NCBI GenBank assembly: GCA_039105265.1
Contig: JAPFFF010000022.1
Span: 1,860,001-1,924,000 of the forward strand
Reading direction: 5' to 3'
DNA: 64,000 bases
DNA from: Tritrichomonas musculus
Lineage: Eukaryota > Parabasalia > Tritrichomonadida > Tritrichomonadidae
The notes beneath the pieces are model-generated. The model was not told where the DNA came from and made no database searches. It saw only the letters and a list, made by a program, of their open reading frames with translations. Positions 43,049 to 52,275 of the stretch are shown in pieces; position 1 is the stretch's first letter, and every line of letters begins with the position of its first letter. The position numbers and the translations under genes are program-made.

Positions 43049-44191
43049 ATGACATCACTTGCAGAATTATTTAAGGAATATCCATATCGTGGTCCAGCTT
43101 TTGAAAAACATGCACTTGAAAAAGGTTATTCGAAAAAAGAGATAAGGAAATTTCAATCAGAATCCGTTGTTCATGATCAAAAAGTGCCAACTCCTAAATA
43201 TATACCTATCGTATCGTCTCATTCCGGAGGTTTTCAGATGGATACGTTTATAAACGATAAAGGAGCTAACGGTTTGAATTATTTGATGCTTATCAATATA
43301 AATACCCGTAAAGCTTATGCATATCCGATGAGAGGGAAAGGGGCGTTACAGGTCAAATCAGCATTGAATAAATTCATCAAGGAAGAACCAAATTGCCATT
43401 CAATCGCTTCAGATCAAGATGCTGCTTATTTATCAGACGAAGTGACATCTTGGATGAAAAGTCATAAAATTATATATACGACTACAACGGATGATAATCA
43501 CAATAATTTAGGAATAATAAACCGTTTTATGAGAACGATAAGAGATTTAGCCGTTAACAAAAATTTGTTAGATGCCGATATATGGAAAGATATATCAAAA
43601 GAAGGTGAATTAACACACAAACCTACAAGAAATATTTCACCAAAAGAAATGCAGTCATTAATGTCAGCATATAATGAATCATATCATACTAAAATAAAAA
43701 CAGCCCCCAATAAAATGACAGCCAAAGACGAACAGAAATATATTTTGAAAAATAAAACGCAAGCAAACCCTTATGATTTCAAAGAAGGTGATAAAGTACG
43801 TATCGTAGAAGAAAAAACGATTAAAAATAAAAAACGAAGAATGGTTAGCAATCAAGCATATACAGTTGATTCAAAATCTGGTAATTTATTCAAAATTGCT
43901 GCTAACGATAGATCTGTAAACGATTATCCTGGATACAAAATAGTTAAGGCGAAAGGATTTGTTCCTATGGCCAAAACATTGAAAGACGGCAAAAGAGGGA
44001 ACATAGAGGAGATTTTAGGGTATAATAATGCAAATGACCAATACAAGGTCAAATGGGATGATGGAAGTCAAGGGTATACATATGCCAAAAGTATGAGAGA
44101 AGGAAATCCAACAATATTATCACGGTTAGAACGAATGTATTGGGTGAAAACAGGTGAAAACATACCAGTTAAAATCAGAAAATACATTTAA
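43049..44191 (+). CDS. rve-family integrase with chromodomain-like C terminus, element B
   Basis: The protein is 380 residues and colinear with the A integrase: GFQMDTFINDKGANGLNYLM, INTRKAYAYPMRGKG, SIASDQDAAYLS, NLGIINRFMRTIRD, then a longer insertion (LLDADIWKDISKEG) and NPYDFKEGDKVRIV. The C-terminal part has a chromo/tudor-like segment (GNIEEILGYN, YKVKWDDGSQ). It would insert the element. It is followed 14 bp later by the ATPase gene, as in A. Confidence 0.88.
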   Translation: MTSLAELFKEYPYRGPAFEKHALEKGYSKKEIRKFQSESVVHDQKVPTPKYIPIVSSHSGGFQMDTFINDKGANGLNYLMLININTRKAYAYPMRGKGALQVKSALNKFIKEEPNCHSIASDQDAAYLSDEVTSWMKSHKIIYTTTTDDNHNNLGIINRFMRTIRDLAVNKNLLDADIWKDISKEGELTHKPTRNISPKEMQSLMSAYNESYHTKIKTAPNKMTAKDEQKYILKNKTQANPYDFKEGDKVRIVEEKTIKNKKRRMVSNQAYTVDSKSGNLFKIAANDRSVNDYPGYKIVKAKGFVPMAKTLKDGKRGNIEEILGYNNANDQYKVKWDDGSQGYTYAKSMREGNPTILSRLERMYWVKTGENIPVKIRKYI

Positions 44192-44205
44192 TTATTCTTA
44201 ATCAA

Positions 44206-45063
44206 ATGAAAGGAAATATTATTCAAAAAGTTGAAGAATTAATCAATGAGACACTCAGAAAAAGTATGAGAGAAATTGAGGGCGCTTTGATCAAACCATT
44301 ATCAGAAAATTATCCGTTTTCATCAAATGGGATATACTTTTTGATTGGACGTCCTGGTGCTGGCAAAAGTTATTGGATTTGGCGCCATATTATGATTACT
44401 GAAAGATTATTTAAACATCCATATTATCATAAAATTTATTTCTGCTCAACGTCTGGTAAAATGGATAAAACCGCCGAAGTTTTGAATAAAAAGATTCAAA
44501 CAAAAATAATTTATGTCTCAGAAAAACAATTAATGAGCGTTCTTCAGAAACATTTGAAAAGGAAAATAAAATATTATGCACTTGTCAAACATATCCTCTC
44601 AAAAATGAAAGAAACGTCTGATGAGATGAGGCGTTTAATTGAAAAACATCATTTAACTGACCTTCAAGATAAAATCATTTATATTGCCAGTAAGCTTTGT
44701 AAATATGGAACCGCCTCTTATCCATTCAATACTCTGATTATTCTTGATGATTGTGCTGGTTCAGATTTATTGAAAAACGGTAATTCAGAATTTATTAAAT
44801 TGTTGACAAAAACAAGACATTATAACATAACGTGCATAATGGCATTTCAAACGATAAGATTTGTGCACATAAATGCTAAACGTATGGCAACCGATATTAT
44901 CTGTTATAGCGGTTATTCAGAAGAAGATTTCACCTCTTTATTGCAGCAAACAAATAACAACTTAAATACAAAGGCAACTGTGCAAGAATACTTGCAACAT
45001 AGAGAACCGCATGACAAATTTATCATGAACATAACTGCAAACAAATACTATTTTGAATCTTAA
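44206..45063 (+). CDS. Packaging ATPase (FtsK/HerA type), element B
   Basis: The protein is 285 residues. The Walker A motif is GRPGAGKS and the Walker B motif is TLIILDDCAGSD, followed by TKTRHYNITCIMAFQTIRF. It is one of the best conserved proteins between A and B, with only scattered differences. It would power genome packaging. It starts at ATGAAAGGAAATATT after TTATTCTTAATCAA. Confidence 0.9.
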   Translation: MKGNIIQKVEELINETLRKSMREIEGALIKPLSENYPFSSNGIYFLIGRPGAGKSYWIWRHIMITERLFKHPYYHKIYFCSTSGKMDKTAEVLNKKIQTKIIYVSEKQLMSVLQKHLKRKIKYYALVKHILSKMKETSDEMRRLIEKHHLTDLQDKIIYIASKLCKYGTASYPFNTLIILDDCAGSDLLKNGNSEFIKLLTKTRHYNITCIMAFQTIRFVHINAKRMATDIICYSGYSEEDFTSLLQQTNNNLNTKATVQEYLQHREPHDKFIMNITANKYYFES

Positions 45064-45082
45064 ACGTTTTATTGAATTTTAA

Positions 45083-45481
45083 ATGGGATTATTTAGAAAA
45101 TGGGCGAGAAGAAGTATTGGCCTTGGAAGTCAATTATTAATGGGAGCAGCAAATTCAGCAACAGGAGGATTAGCAGGTAAATTAGCGGATAATGCAACAG
45201 GAATAATGAAAAATCAATCAGGATTAATAGGCAAAACAATGGGTAGTTTAGGCAAAGCATTTTTAAGCGATAATATGAGAAACAAAATCTCAAATGTAGC
45301 GGATGCAGCAATAAAATACATTCCAAAAGGCAACGTAAGAGAAGCATTAACAAAAATCAATAATCATGCACAAGGAAGAGATGAAAACTATAAAATGCCA
45401 AAACCCGCTAAAACAGAATCGAGTAGTTCAAATAATTCACCAGCACCTATAAATCATGTACATTCATCAAATTATGAATAA
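45083..45481 (+). CDS. Minor capsid-like amphipathic protein, element B
   Basis: The protein is 132 residues, basic at the N terminus (RKWARRSIG), then glycine/alanine-rich amphipathic helices (GSQLLMGAANSATGGLAG, GSLGKAFLSDNMRNKISN), with a serine/asparagine-rich tail. It matches the A protein in the helical middle but not in the tails. It is placed between the ATPase and the charged protein as in A. The role is inferred from this order and composition. Confidence 0.65.
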   Translation: MGLFRKWARRSIGLGSQLLMGAANSATGGLAGKLADNATGIMKNQSGLIGKTMGSLGKAFLSDNMRNKISNVADAAIKYIPKGNVREALTKINNHAQGRDENYKMPKPAKTESSSSNNSPAPINHVHSSNYE

Positions 45482-45510
45482 TAAGAAAAGTCAATTTTAT
45501 TGAGTTTTAA

Positions 45511-45993
45511 ATGTCAAAACACTTAACAGGCTCAAAACGTTTAGCGGTTATTCAAAGGTGGATAAATGGCCATGACGATCCAGATTGGGAGGTTTTGCCA
45601 ACTCGAAAGCAAGGAAAGTATATTGTTAAAAAGCGAGAAACACCAATAGAAGAAGAAAAAGAAGAGAAAACTCCAGAAAATGAAGAGAACGAAGTTTTTG
45701 AAGAGGAAGAAGAAAAACCCAAAATGCAAAAACAAAAGTCGAAAAAACTCACAAAAAGTCAAGAAATCGATCCAACGATAAACCTTGAAATCTTAAATCA
45801 ACTCAAATTACTGGGTGATGAAATCAAACGCAAAAGAGAAAAGAAAGAACAAAAACGATTAATTGAAGAAGTAATCTCAAAGAAAACTCCAGCACCAAAA
45901 CAAGCACCTCCTCCTCCAATACAAGAAGAAGAATATTATGAATCACCAATTCCAAGACAAAGACGAAACAGAATCTTTGATGATATATATTAA
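45511..45993 (+). CDS. Charged virion-associated protein, element B
   Basis: The protein is 160 residues. MSKHLTGSKRLAVIQRW, DDPDWEVLPT and the tail RRNRIFDDIY are shared with A. The centre is a glutamate-rich stretch followed by a lysine-rich one, then a short helix (LNQLKLLGDEIKRKREKK). It could contact DNA with the basic part and capsid with the conserved ends. Its leader TTTTATTGAGTTTTAA matches the neighbour's. Confidence 0.65.
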   Translation: MSKHLTGSKRLAVIQRWINGHDDPDWEVLPTRKQGKYIVKKRETPIEEEKEEKTPENEENEVFEEEEEKPKMQKQKSKKLTKSQEIDPTINLEILNQLKLLGDEIKRKREKKEQKRLIEEVISKKTPAPKQAPPPPIQEEEYYESPIPRQRRNRIFDDIY

Positions 45994-46010
45994 CTTTTTT
46001 TATTCAAGAA

Positions 46011-47687
46011 ATGATTAATCATGAGGTTTATATGAAAACATCAGCTGAAGTATGTTCGCAAATTGCGTCATATTTTGATGTTGTAGATAGCTGTATTGCC
46101 ACTTCTGATACAAACAAACAGTATTCAATTAATCCACAAACATCATATTCGCCTTCACCTCCAATAAAACAAGGGTCATATACAAGTGTTATTATTTCTC
46201 CAAATACACACAATACAGCTGACATCTATAATGGTTTTATTCGTGCTGATCTAAAAGTGACAATGAATATAAATGAAAAGATACCAGATTTGAGTGATAT
46301 TGGCGGTTATCCATTCAATAAAATCTGGTTTGGATTCAAAGATGCAAGAGATGCTATTGAAAAATATGAAATAGTAGCTAACGGAATAACGATATATACA
46401 CAAAACTTTGGTTGTGAAGAATCGTTCTTAACTGCATGTTGTGCGAATGAAACAACAAAGAGAGCAGATGTATACTCAAAGGCAAGACATAAAGATATAT
46501 GGAATAATAATTTTGCCACTCGTTGCGGAATAGTAATTAATTGGCCAAAAGATGATTTAACAGCAACATTTACGATTCATTTAAAAATTGATTTGCGTAG
46601 ATTCTTGCCATTATCAAATATAAAATATTTACCAGCTTTTGCAGGAAAACTCGAATTAAGATTATATTTCTCATGTGCTGGTATGCTTTGTTGTCCATGT
46701 GGACCATCAAGATCTTTGCTTGCTCAACCATCTCTTGCAACTAAATATACTTTTTCTGAGATCACTAATGAATTCACACCTGTTGGCGATGATGTTAAAA
46801 TATGGATTTCAAGTACATCAGCTAATTCATCAGGCCAAGCATCAGAAAAGACAGATGGAGCTGAAATATTAGCATCAGAAACACCATATACTCTTTATTC
46901 TGGTTTACGAAAATTCCAAGTCTATGAGTATGAAATCACTGAATGCTCATCAATTATTCCATGTTTTGGTATAAACAATGAAATTTATCAACAATTGGTT
47001 CAGCGTTATTCAAATCCACAACATCCACTCACATTTCCAACTCAAACATTGTCATTTTACACCTGCACTCAAGCATTAAAACAAATCCAAGACAAAACAA
47101 CAGTCACTGTCACTCCAAGATTTGTTGATTCTATCTTTTGTTTATTCCCTCTTCATCAACGTCATCATACATATTTCAAAAATCCACTTTTTAAACATTT
47201 CCAATTGAATTGTGGCGGTTATGGCAATATTCCAGCCAAATCTTTCGGAACAGATGGTGAATATCCAGAATTCATTGAATATAGTCAAAATGCAATGAAT
47301 ATGAATGGTGAACAAACCGGTTTCAATAAAGAGGTTATCGCTTCATTATGTAATGTAAGTAAACCTTTAGCCAATATCACAGGTTTATATCCAAACGATA
47401 GGACTTCATTCTTTATCGGTTTTGCGACAGAAACAGATGGGACATATCAACAGGGCCTTACAAGTTTATCACCAATTAACTTCGAAATAATCGTCACACA
47501 GGAACATGCACAAATAAAAGATCCAAATGATAAATCAGAGAATTATAAAAAGCATTTTTCTCAAATAGTCGATACGCCACCAATATTAGGTTTATTAGTT
47601 GATGCTTCTATTTCGATTTTAGTGCAGCCCAATGGCATGCCCCCACTGGTTCGAATTGGGAATTATGACATTACAACTCCTGAATAA
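46011..47687 (+). CDS. Major capsid protein, double jelly-roll type, element B
   Basis: The protein is 558 residues, close in length and sequence to the A capsid protein. Conserved blocks are KTSAEVCSQIASYFDVVD, IWFGFKDARDAIEKYEIVANG, NFGCEESFLTACCANE, LKIDLRRFLPLSNIKYLPAFAG and ISILVQPNGMPP. The most variable part lies near 250-310 and may form a surface tower. It is preceded by TTTTTTTATTCAAGAA. Confidence 0.85.
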   Translation: MINHEVYMKTSAEVCSQIASYFDVVDSCIATSDTNKQYSINPQTSYSPSPPIKQGSYTSVIISPNTHNTADIYNGFIRADLKVTMNINEKIPDLSDIGGYPFNKIWFGFKDARDAIEKYEIVANGITIYTQNFGCEESFLTACCANETTKRADVYSKARHKDIWNNNFATRCGIVINWPKDDLTATFTIHLKIDLRRFLPLSNIKYLPAFAGKLELRLYFSCAGMLCCPCGPSRSLLAQPSLATKYTFSEITNEFTPVGDDVKIWISSTSANSSGQASEKTDGAEILASETPYTLYSGLRKFQVYEYEITECSSIIPCFGINNEIYQQLVQRYSNPQHPLTFPTQTLSFYTCTQALKQIQDKTTVTVTPRFVDSIFCLFPLHQRHHTYFKNPLFKHFQLNCGGYGNIPAKSFGTDGEYPEFIEYSQNAMNMNGEQTGFNKEVIASLCNVSKPLANITGLYPNDRTSFFIGFATETDGTYQQGLTSLSPINFEIIVTQEHAQIKDPNDKSENYKKHFSQIVDTPPILGLLVDASISILVQPNGMPPLVRIGNYDITTPE

Positions 47688-47709
47688 AATAGAATTTTTC
47701 TTTACTTAA

Positions 47710-48141
47710 ATGGCTAATGATTATAAATCCCCAAATGCAGAGATTGTAGGAAGAGAAGGAGTAATGTATAATGAGAATACAGAAAAAGTGCGATTTATCA
47801 AAGGCAAACATTATGGTATCTTTTCGAACGATAACACTTATGCTGTCACTTTTAATCCCAAGGTCAATTTACCACCAACGATAGTTCGAGAAAATAAACC
47901 TGTACGTCCTCCACCAACTAATCAGCACACAACAAAAGGACTTCATGAACCACCAGTAAGCTTAACTGACGGAAAACATTATATTCACCATGGATATGTG
48001 AAAAAACCGCCACTTTTGCCTCCTTACCTGAAAAAGCCAGAAGATTTAGCTCGAATACAAGGATTAGCAGATGAAAATAATAAAGGATCAATAATATATG
48101 GACCTAAACACTCAGTTATAATAAAAAATAATATATATTAA
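47710..48141 (+). CDS. Conserved proline-rich virion-type protein, element B
   Basis: The protein is 143 residues. NDYKSPNAEIVGREGVMYNE, HYGIFSNDNTYAVTFNP, HEPPVSLTDG and KNNIY at the end are shared with A. It follows the capsid gene by 23 bp. It is extended and proline-rich, suggesting a cement or peripentonal protein. Beyond it the strand changes to a gene that A lacks. Confidence 0.7.
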   Translation: MANDYKSPNAEIVGREGVMYNENTEKVRFIKGKHYGIFSNDNTYAVTFNPKVNLPPTIVRENKPVRPPPTNQHTTKGLHEPPVSLTDGKHYIHHGYVKKPPLLPPYLKKPEDLARIQGLADENNKGSIIYGPKHSVIIKNNIY

Positions 48142-48180
48142 AGAAAATTAATTTTTATTAATTAATTTTGATTATTGAGC

Positions 48181-48903
48181 TTATTTTTTTTGCTCTTTTT
48201 CTTCTTCTTTTTCTTTTTCTTCTTTCTTTTCTTCATCCTCTTCTTTTTCATTATCATCAGAAGAAAAATTAAAAGGACTATCGTAAGAATCAGTACTGAT
48301 CATTTTAATATATTTTGGTTCTTTCTTCTTCTTCTTCTCCAGGCATTCATCGAGATTTGTTTTATATTCATTGTCTTTTCGGTATTTATTTAATATTTTT
48401 ATTTTGTTAGCCATTTCATTTCTTGTTTCGATAAAATTAGTGAATTTTCTTAGCATGGTAGTTATTTTCCAATGTGATATATGTCCTTTTTCATTCACAA
48501 AACTTTCGATATCATGCGCCAGTTTTGCCAAGATTTCTTCATCATAATCTAGCTCTTCTATCATCTCTTTATATTCTTCTTCTGTTTTTATTTTTTCCTC
48601 TTTGCTAACTTGGCATTCTTCTTCTTCTTCTTCTTCTTCTTTTTCTTCTTCTTCTTCATGAGCTTTTTCATCATATCTTTCTTTGGCTGCTTGCATAGTT
48701 ACTAACATATCAAGTCTTCTGTTTGCGTCTACTTGTTGGTTTATTAGCTGACAGTAGCGATACATCATGAAGGGAATAACATGTTCGATTTTATAAATTG
48801 GGATCTCATCTTTTTGATTAAGGAATGCATAGATGTCTTCTTGGATGGGAGTGAGTTCTTTTTGGATCTGAACTAATTCTTGTGCGAGTTCGTTGAATGA
48901 CAT
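48181..48903 (-). CDS. Glutamate/lysine-rich coiled-coil protein, element B only
   Basis: The protein is 240 residues. Two helical domains resemble each other: IQEDIYAFLNQKDEIPIYKI...LINQQVDANRRLDML (about 19-65) and LAHDIESFVNEKGHISHWKI...IETRNEMANKIKIL (about 125-170). Between them is a glutamate run and the C terminus is a glutamate/lysine run. I read an internal duplication. A has an unrelated 148-residue gene at this place. No function is assigned. Confidence 0.6.
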   Translation of the reverse strand: MSFNELAQELVQIQKELTPIQEDIYAFLNQKDEIPIYKIEHVIPFMMYRYCQLINQQVDANRRLDMLVTMQAAKERYDEKAHEEEEEKEEEEEEEECQVSKEEKIKTEEEYKEMIEELDYDEEILAKLAHDIESFVNEKGHISHWKITTMLRKFTNFIETRNEMANKIKILNKYRKDNEYKTNLDECLEKKKKKEPKYIKMISTDSYDSPFNFSSDDNEKEEDEEKKEEKEKEEEKEQKK

Positions 48904-49023
48904 TATAAAAGTGTGATCTGATTATTCTTTCTAAAGTTTTCTTCTTAAATAAATGGCCGGCTACTTATGATAATTCAGAAGTTATTTGGTCCTTTAAAAT
49001 TTTAAGGTTTATCTCCAAGACAA

Positions 49024-49545
49024 ATGATCAAGAAGAGAACAAACGCAACTGGTGTTAACGCAAATATAGCATTGGAGCCAACCGCAGCATCGTCATCGAC
49101 TTCAAATATAAATAATAATATTATTATAAATAAACGAGAAGATGGGAAGGAGGAGATAGTGATAACAAGAGACGTGAATGCTCAAATAGAACCGGAAATC
49201 AAAGAAACAGACGCAAAAAGTGTGATTTTAGAAACATATGCTCAAATACTTTTAAATCAGGATAAAGCGCTTTTAAGCAATTTAATCTTTAAGCATTCTA
49301 TTATTGTCCCTAAAGAGTGCTTAGAAGAAATCATAAAAGCAATTCTCAAAGTCACAGAAGTCGAAGTACATCTTGATGAAGATATTGGTTGTTGTGCCGG
49401 AAAAGCAAACCCAATTCGAAGAATAGAAGCCATTAAAATACTCAAAGAGAACGGCGAAATCATCACTGACTTCAAACAAGTCTATAATAAAGAATATAAT
49501 GAATTAGTAAACAATTATCACTTATGTTTAAAGTTTTGCATTTAA
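49024..49545 (+). CDS. Conserved 173-residue protein, element B
   Basis: It is homologous over its full length to the A protein at 27776-28300 (SSTSNINNNIIINKR, GKEEIVITRD, ILLNQDKALLSNLI, DEDIGCCAGKANPIRRIEAIKI, VYNKEYNELVNNYH). The first 50 residues are low complexity and yet well conserved. The family is unknown to me. In B its gene is isolated between two genes on the other strand. Confidence 0.75.
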   Translation: MIKKRTNATGVNANIALEPTAASSSTSNINNNIIINKREDGKEEIVITRDVNAQIEPEIKETDAKSVILETYAQILLNQDKALLSNLIFKHSIIVPKECLEEIIKAILKVTEVEVHLDEDIGCCAGKANPIRRIEAIKILKENGEIITDFKQVYNKEYNELVNNYHLCLKFCI

Positions 49546-49569
49546 ATGTTTATTAATTAATTAATTAAG

Positions 49570-51330
49570 CTATTTATTTTTATTTTTGAATAGCTCAATC
49601 ATCTCATTCTTGAGCTGATAGCATTCTTCTTGTGAGCCGATTATCCTTATTTCTCGGCAGTACTTAAGAACACTGATTCTAAACTTTTGTTGTGTTCCTG
49701 GTTCAAAACCGATCTCTGTACACCACATTTTATATGTCTCAAAGACTGTTTTTCGTGGAAAACCCTTTTTGAACTGAATCAGATTCTTCTGAATGAACAT
49801 GAAATAAGGGTTCTTGAAAAAATTAATGATATCAGTCTTTTCATTCGTGAGAGGAATCACACTTGGATCAAAGAGAGATATATCATGATATCCAAAGAAT
49901 GCAAGAAGATTCGAATAGAATTCTGGAGTGAACGAATCATGTAATTGGCTAAAATACTCGTGATCTCCTCTCTTCTCTGATGATGTCTCCATAACTAAAA
50001 ATCTTCTATCATCTTCTTCGATTTTTAGTGGCGCAAAGTTGTTTGAGAGAAAAATAAAGTTTGCCACGTTCTGCTGAGTGAAGACATCATGGAACTTTTG
50101 GTGTATGTCGATTGAATCTTCTGTTATCAAAGTCTTCAACATTTCAGGGTCATATTTCTTATTATTGATAAAACTTTTCACTTCATTGCACACAAGGAGC
50201 ATCTTGTACATGATGCTGCTGTTAAAATCGCCAGTAATGTGTTCAAGTTTGCAATTCTTATTTGCATATGAGCCAAACAAGTTGCAAATGGTGTCAGTGA
50301 ACGTGTTCTTCCCTGTGCCTTGTATACCTGTGATTATTATTGATGTCTTTGTCTTCTGGCCAACTTTCTGCACAATGAATGATATCCAATTGATAACATA
50401 TTCATAGATTTCGTGTCTTTTGTTGCAGATGATTTGTTCTATGTGAGTTAAGAATGGCTGAATCAATTCCATCTTGATTTCTCTTTGAGGCACAGGGAAA
50501 TATTCAAATCCTTGAAAGAAAGTGAACGCATTCTCTCTCCCAGGAAAGAATGTTAATTGTTCATACATGATAAAGTTCTTATTCATTCCTGTATTTAAGA
50601 TTTTGTCAGCTGTCACTTTTCCAACATTAATCGTCATAAGTTTGTGCTTGAGTTGTTGTGCTGTTGTCATCACTAATTGTGCTCGTCTATAGGATGGATC
50701 TCTCACTTTCATCAAGATTAATGGAGGAGTGATGTCTATTTGACAAATCACTTTCTTAAGATCTGTCATGAATTCCCCTACTCTTATTATTGAACGCTCA
50801 TTTATTGTGCTGACATAATTCTTCTTTCTTATGCTCGTTAGGGTGAAATCATTGTGTGTTTCAATGTGTGCACTGTCGTCTATTTTGTTTCTGAAATAAG
50901 TTTCGAGCATATAGTGTCTTTGCCTTTGAGGGAGACAATTTAGAAAAGAGAACAGCCACTCATTACTCATTATTGGAAAATTATTTGTCCATCTGTCTGT
51001 TATAAAAGTAGGATCATTTTCTTGTCTTTGACACCACCATTCTTTCACTATTCCAATAATAAAATCAAAAGTGTATGGTGCATAATTGGCTGAATCATAA
51101 ATGAACCGTAAATTAAATTCGATTGGAGCGATTAGAGAATAGAGGGCTAAAATGTCTTCCCTTTTGAGCTTGATTGGACTATTGTTAACCTCAAGATCGT
51201 TATCTTTGATATCTGGTTCATAAGAACTGAAAACGTTTTCGATTATAATTTGGTTTTCTGTTGGGTCATTGTACAAAAAAGGATCGATATCTTCTTCTTC
51301 GGTTAAATCGATAAATTGTGGATTTAACAT
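49570..51330 (-). CDS. SF3 helicase, element B only
   Basis: The protein is 586 residues. The C-terminal half has the SF3 order: Walker A GIQGTGKN (about 325), a Walker B-like MLLVCNEV (about 367), LKTLITEDSIDIHQKFHD, and motif C NFIFLSNN followed by DDRRFLVME. This is like the D5/DUF5906-type helicases of viruses and plasmids. The first half (about 1-310) contains no motif I can name; primase activity is not shown. It would unwind DNA at replication start. A has no such gene, so A must rely on polymerase strand displacement or a host helicase. Confidence 0.85.
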   Translation of the reverse strand: MLNPQFIDLTEEEDIDPFLYNDPTENQIIIENVFSSYEPDIKDNDLEVNNSPIKLKREDILALYSLIAPIEFNLRFIYDSANYAPYTFDFIIGIVKEWWCQRQENDPTFITDRWTNNFPIMSNEWLFSFLNCLPQRQRHYMLETYFRNKIDDSAHIETHNDFTLTSIRKKNYVSTINERSIIRVGEFMTDLKKVICQIDITPPLILMKVRDPSYRRAQLVMTTAQQLKHKLMTINVGKVTADKILNTGMNKNFIMYEQLTFFPGRENAFTFFQGFEYFPVPQREIKMELIQPFLTHIEQIICNKRHEIYEYVINWISFIVQKVGQKTKTSIIITGIQGTGKNTFTDTICNLFGSYANKNCKLEHITGDFNSSIMYKMLLVCNEVKSFINNKKYDPEMLKTLITEDSIDIHQKFHDVFTQQNVANFIFLSNNFAPLKIEEDDRRFLVMETSSEKRGDHEYFSQLHDSFTPEFYSNLLAFFGYHDISLFDPSVIPLTNEKTDIINFFKNPYFMFIQKNLIQFKKGFPRKTVFETYKMWCTEIGFEPGTQQKFRISVLKYCREIRIIGSQEECYQLKNEMIELFKNKNK

Positions 51331-51379
51331 TTTAATGAGTGATGAGATTTTTTAATTTTTTTTCTTCTTTTCAAATTAA

Positions 51380-51616
51380 ATGGCCGGACGACTCAATTTT
51401 TCAGAATTTAATGAAACAGATATTATCAAAAAGCTCAGTCACTCAGAAAGTATTGAGAACTTGAAAAATGAAGAGCATAAAAGAGGAAGAAAACAAAAAT
51501 ATGCCACTGATGAAGAAAGACATGAAGCAAGAAAACAACAACAAAAAGCTTATAGAGAAAGAAAGAAAAAAGAAATAGAAGAATTAAAAGAAAAAGTTAA
51601 AGAATTTATTAAATAA
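51380..51616 (+). CDS. bZIP-like basic-region protein, element B
   Basis: The protein is 78 residues. RGRKQKYATDEERHEARKQQ continuing to KAYRERKKKE matches A almost residue for residue, while the N terminus is similar in pattern only (SEFNETDIIKKL). A short C-terminal helix (IEELKEKVKEF) could be a weak zipper. A DNA-binding regulator is likely. It overlaps the 3' end of the next, convergent gene by 8 bp. Confidence 0.7.
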   Translation: MAGRLNFSEFNETDIIKKLSHSESIENLKNEEHKRGRKQKYATDEERHEARKQQQKAYRERKKKEIEELKEKVKEFIK

Positions 51617-51878
51617 CCGTTCCATCTGCTTTTATGACTTTAATCTTTTTAATAATTATTGGCCACAAGATATCAAGGTGTTCATCGAACCATAGAATTA
51701 AAAGGACTTTATTTTTTTTGCTTTTTGATGGAATTGGAATATTGGATACAAAAGATAAGATTTTGGCCATAGAAAACAATTGATTAAAATTGATTTTAGG
51801 TCCATACCTTTCTGTTAATTTTTTCCAGGCCATACAAGAATAAGGACCGAAATCAGGATCTATCTCTCTCTTAGACAT
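51609..51878 (-). CDS. Unrecognised 89-residue protein, element B
   Basis: The ATG at 51878 starts MSKREIDPDFGPYSC. The middle is hydrophobic and basic, and ILWFDEHLDILW may be a buried helix. No homologue is seen in A or E. It sits between the bZIP-like gene and the repeat array; the array lies directly upstream of its start and may control it. Confidence 0.5.
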   Translation of the reverse strand: MSKREIDPDFGPYSCMAWKKLTERYGPKINFNQLFSMAKILSFVSNIPIPSKSKKNKVLLILWFDEHLDILWPIIIKKIKVIKADGTVI

Positions 51879-51929
51879 TGAAATATAAAAAAATCCTTTG
51901 AAAAATTTTTGAATGATTATTGAAAAATA

Positions 51930-52255
51930 CTATGGATATTAACCATAGTAAATTATACTATCCATAGTATTTTTCAATAATCATTCAAAAATTATACTCT
52001 GGTTATTAACCATAGTAAATCATTCTTTTACTCTGGTTATTAACCATAGTAAATCATTCAAATTACTTTGGCATACTCAATTTTCTATGATCATTGAAAA
52101 ATATACTCTGGTTATTAACCATAATATTTTTCAAATTACTTTGGCATACTCAATTTTTAATTATTATTGAAAAATATACTCTGGTTATTAACCATAGTAA
52201 ATCATGCTAAAATAATTCATATGGTTAATAACCAGAGTAATTCATTCAAAAATTA
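51930..52255. repeat. Palindromic repeat array GGTTATTAACC
   Basis: The near-palindrome CTCTGGTTATTAACCATAGT recurs at about 52001, 52035, 52110 and 52183, with a reversed copy at 52223 and a degenerate copy at 51934. Spacers repeat as well (ATCATTGAAAAATATA, TTACTTTGGCATACTCAA). It lies where A has its 19-bp array but has a different sequence. Such iterated palindromes fit initiator or repressor binding sites; the 89- and 173-residue genes flank it. Confidence 0.85.
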
Positions 52256-52275
52256 TTCATTGAAAAATTCAAAGA

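Noticed and set aside
48953-48970. ATGGCCGGC start resembling the start of the bZIP-like gene at 51380
   Set aside because: It stops after five codons; most likely a chance match or a small relic.
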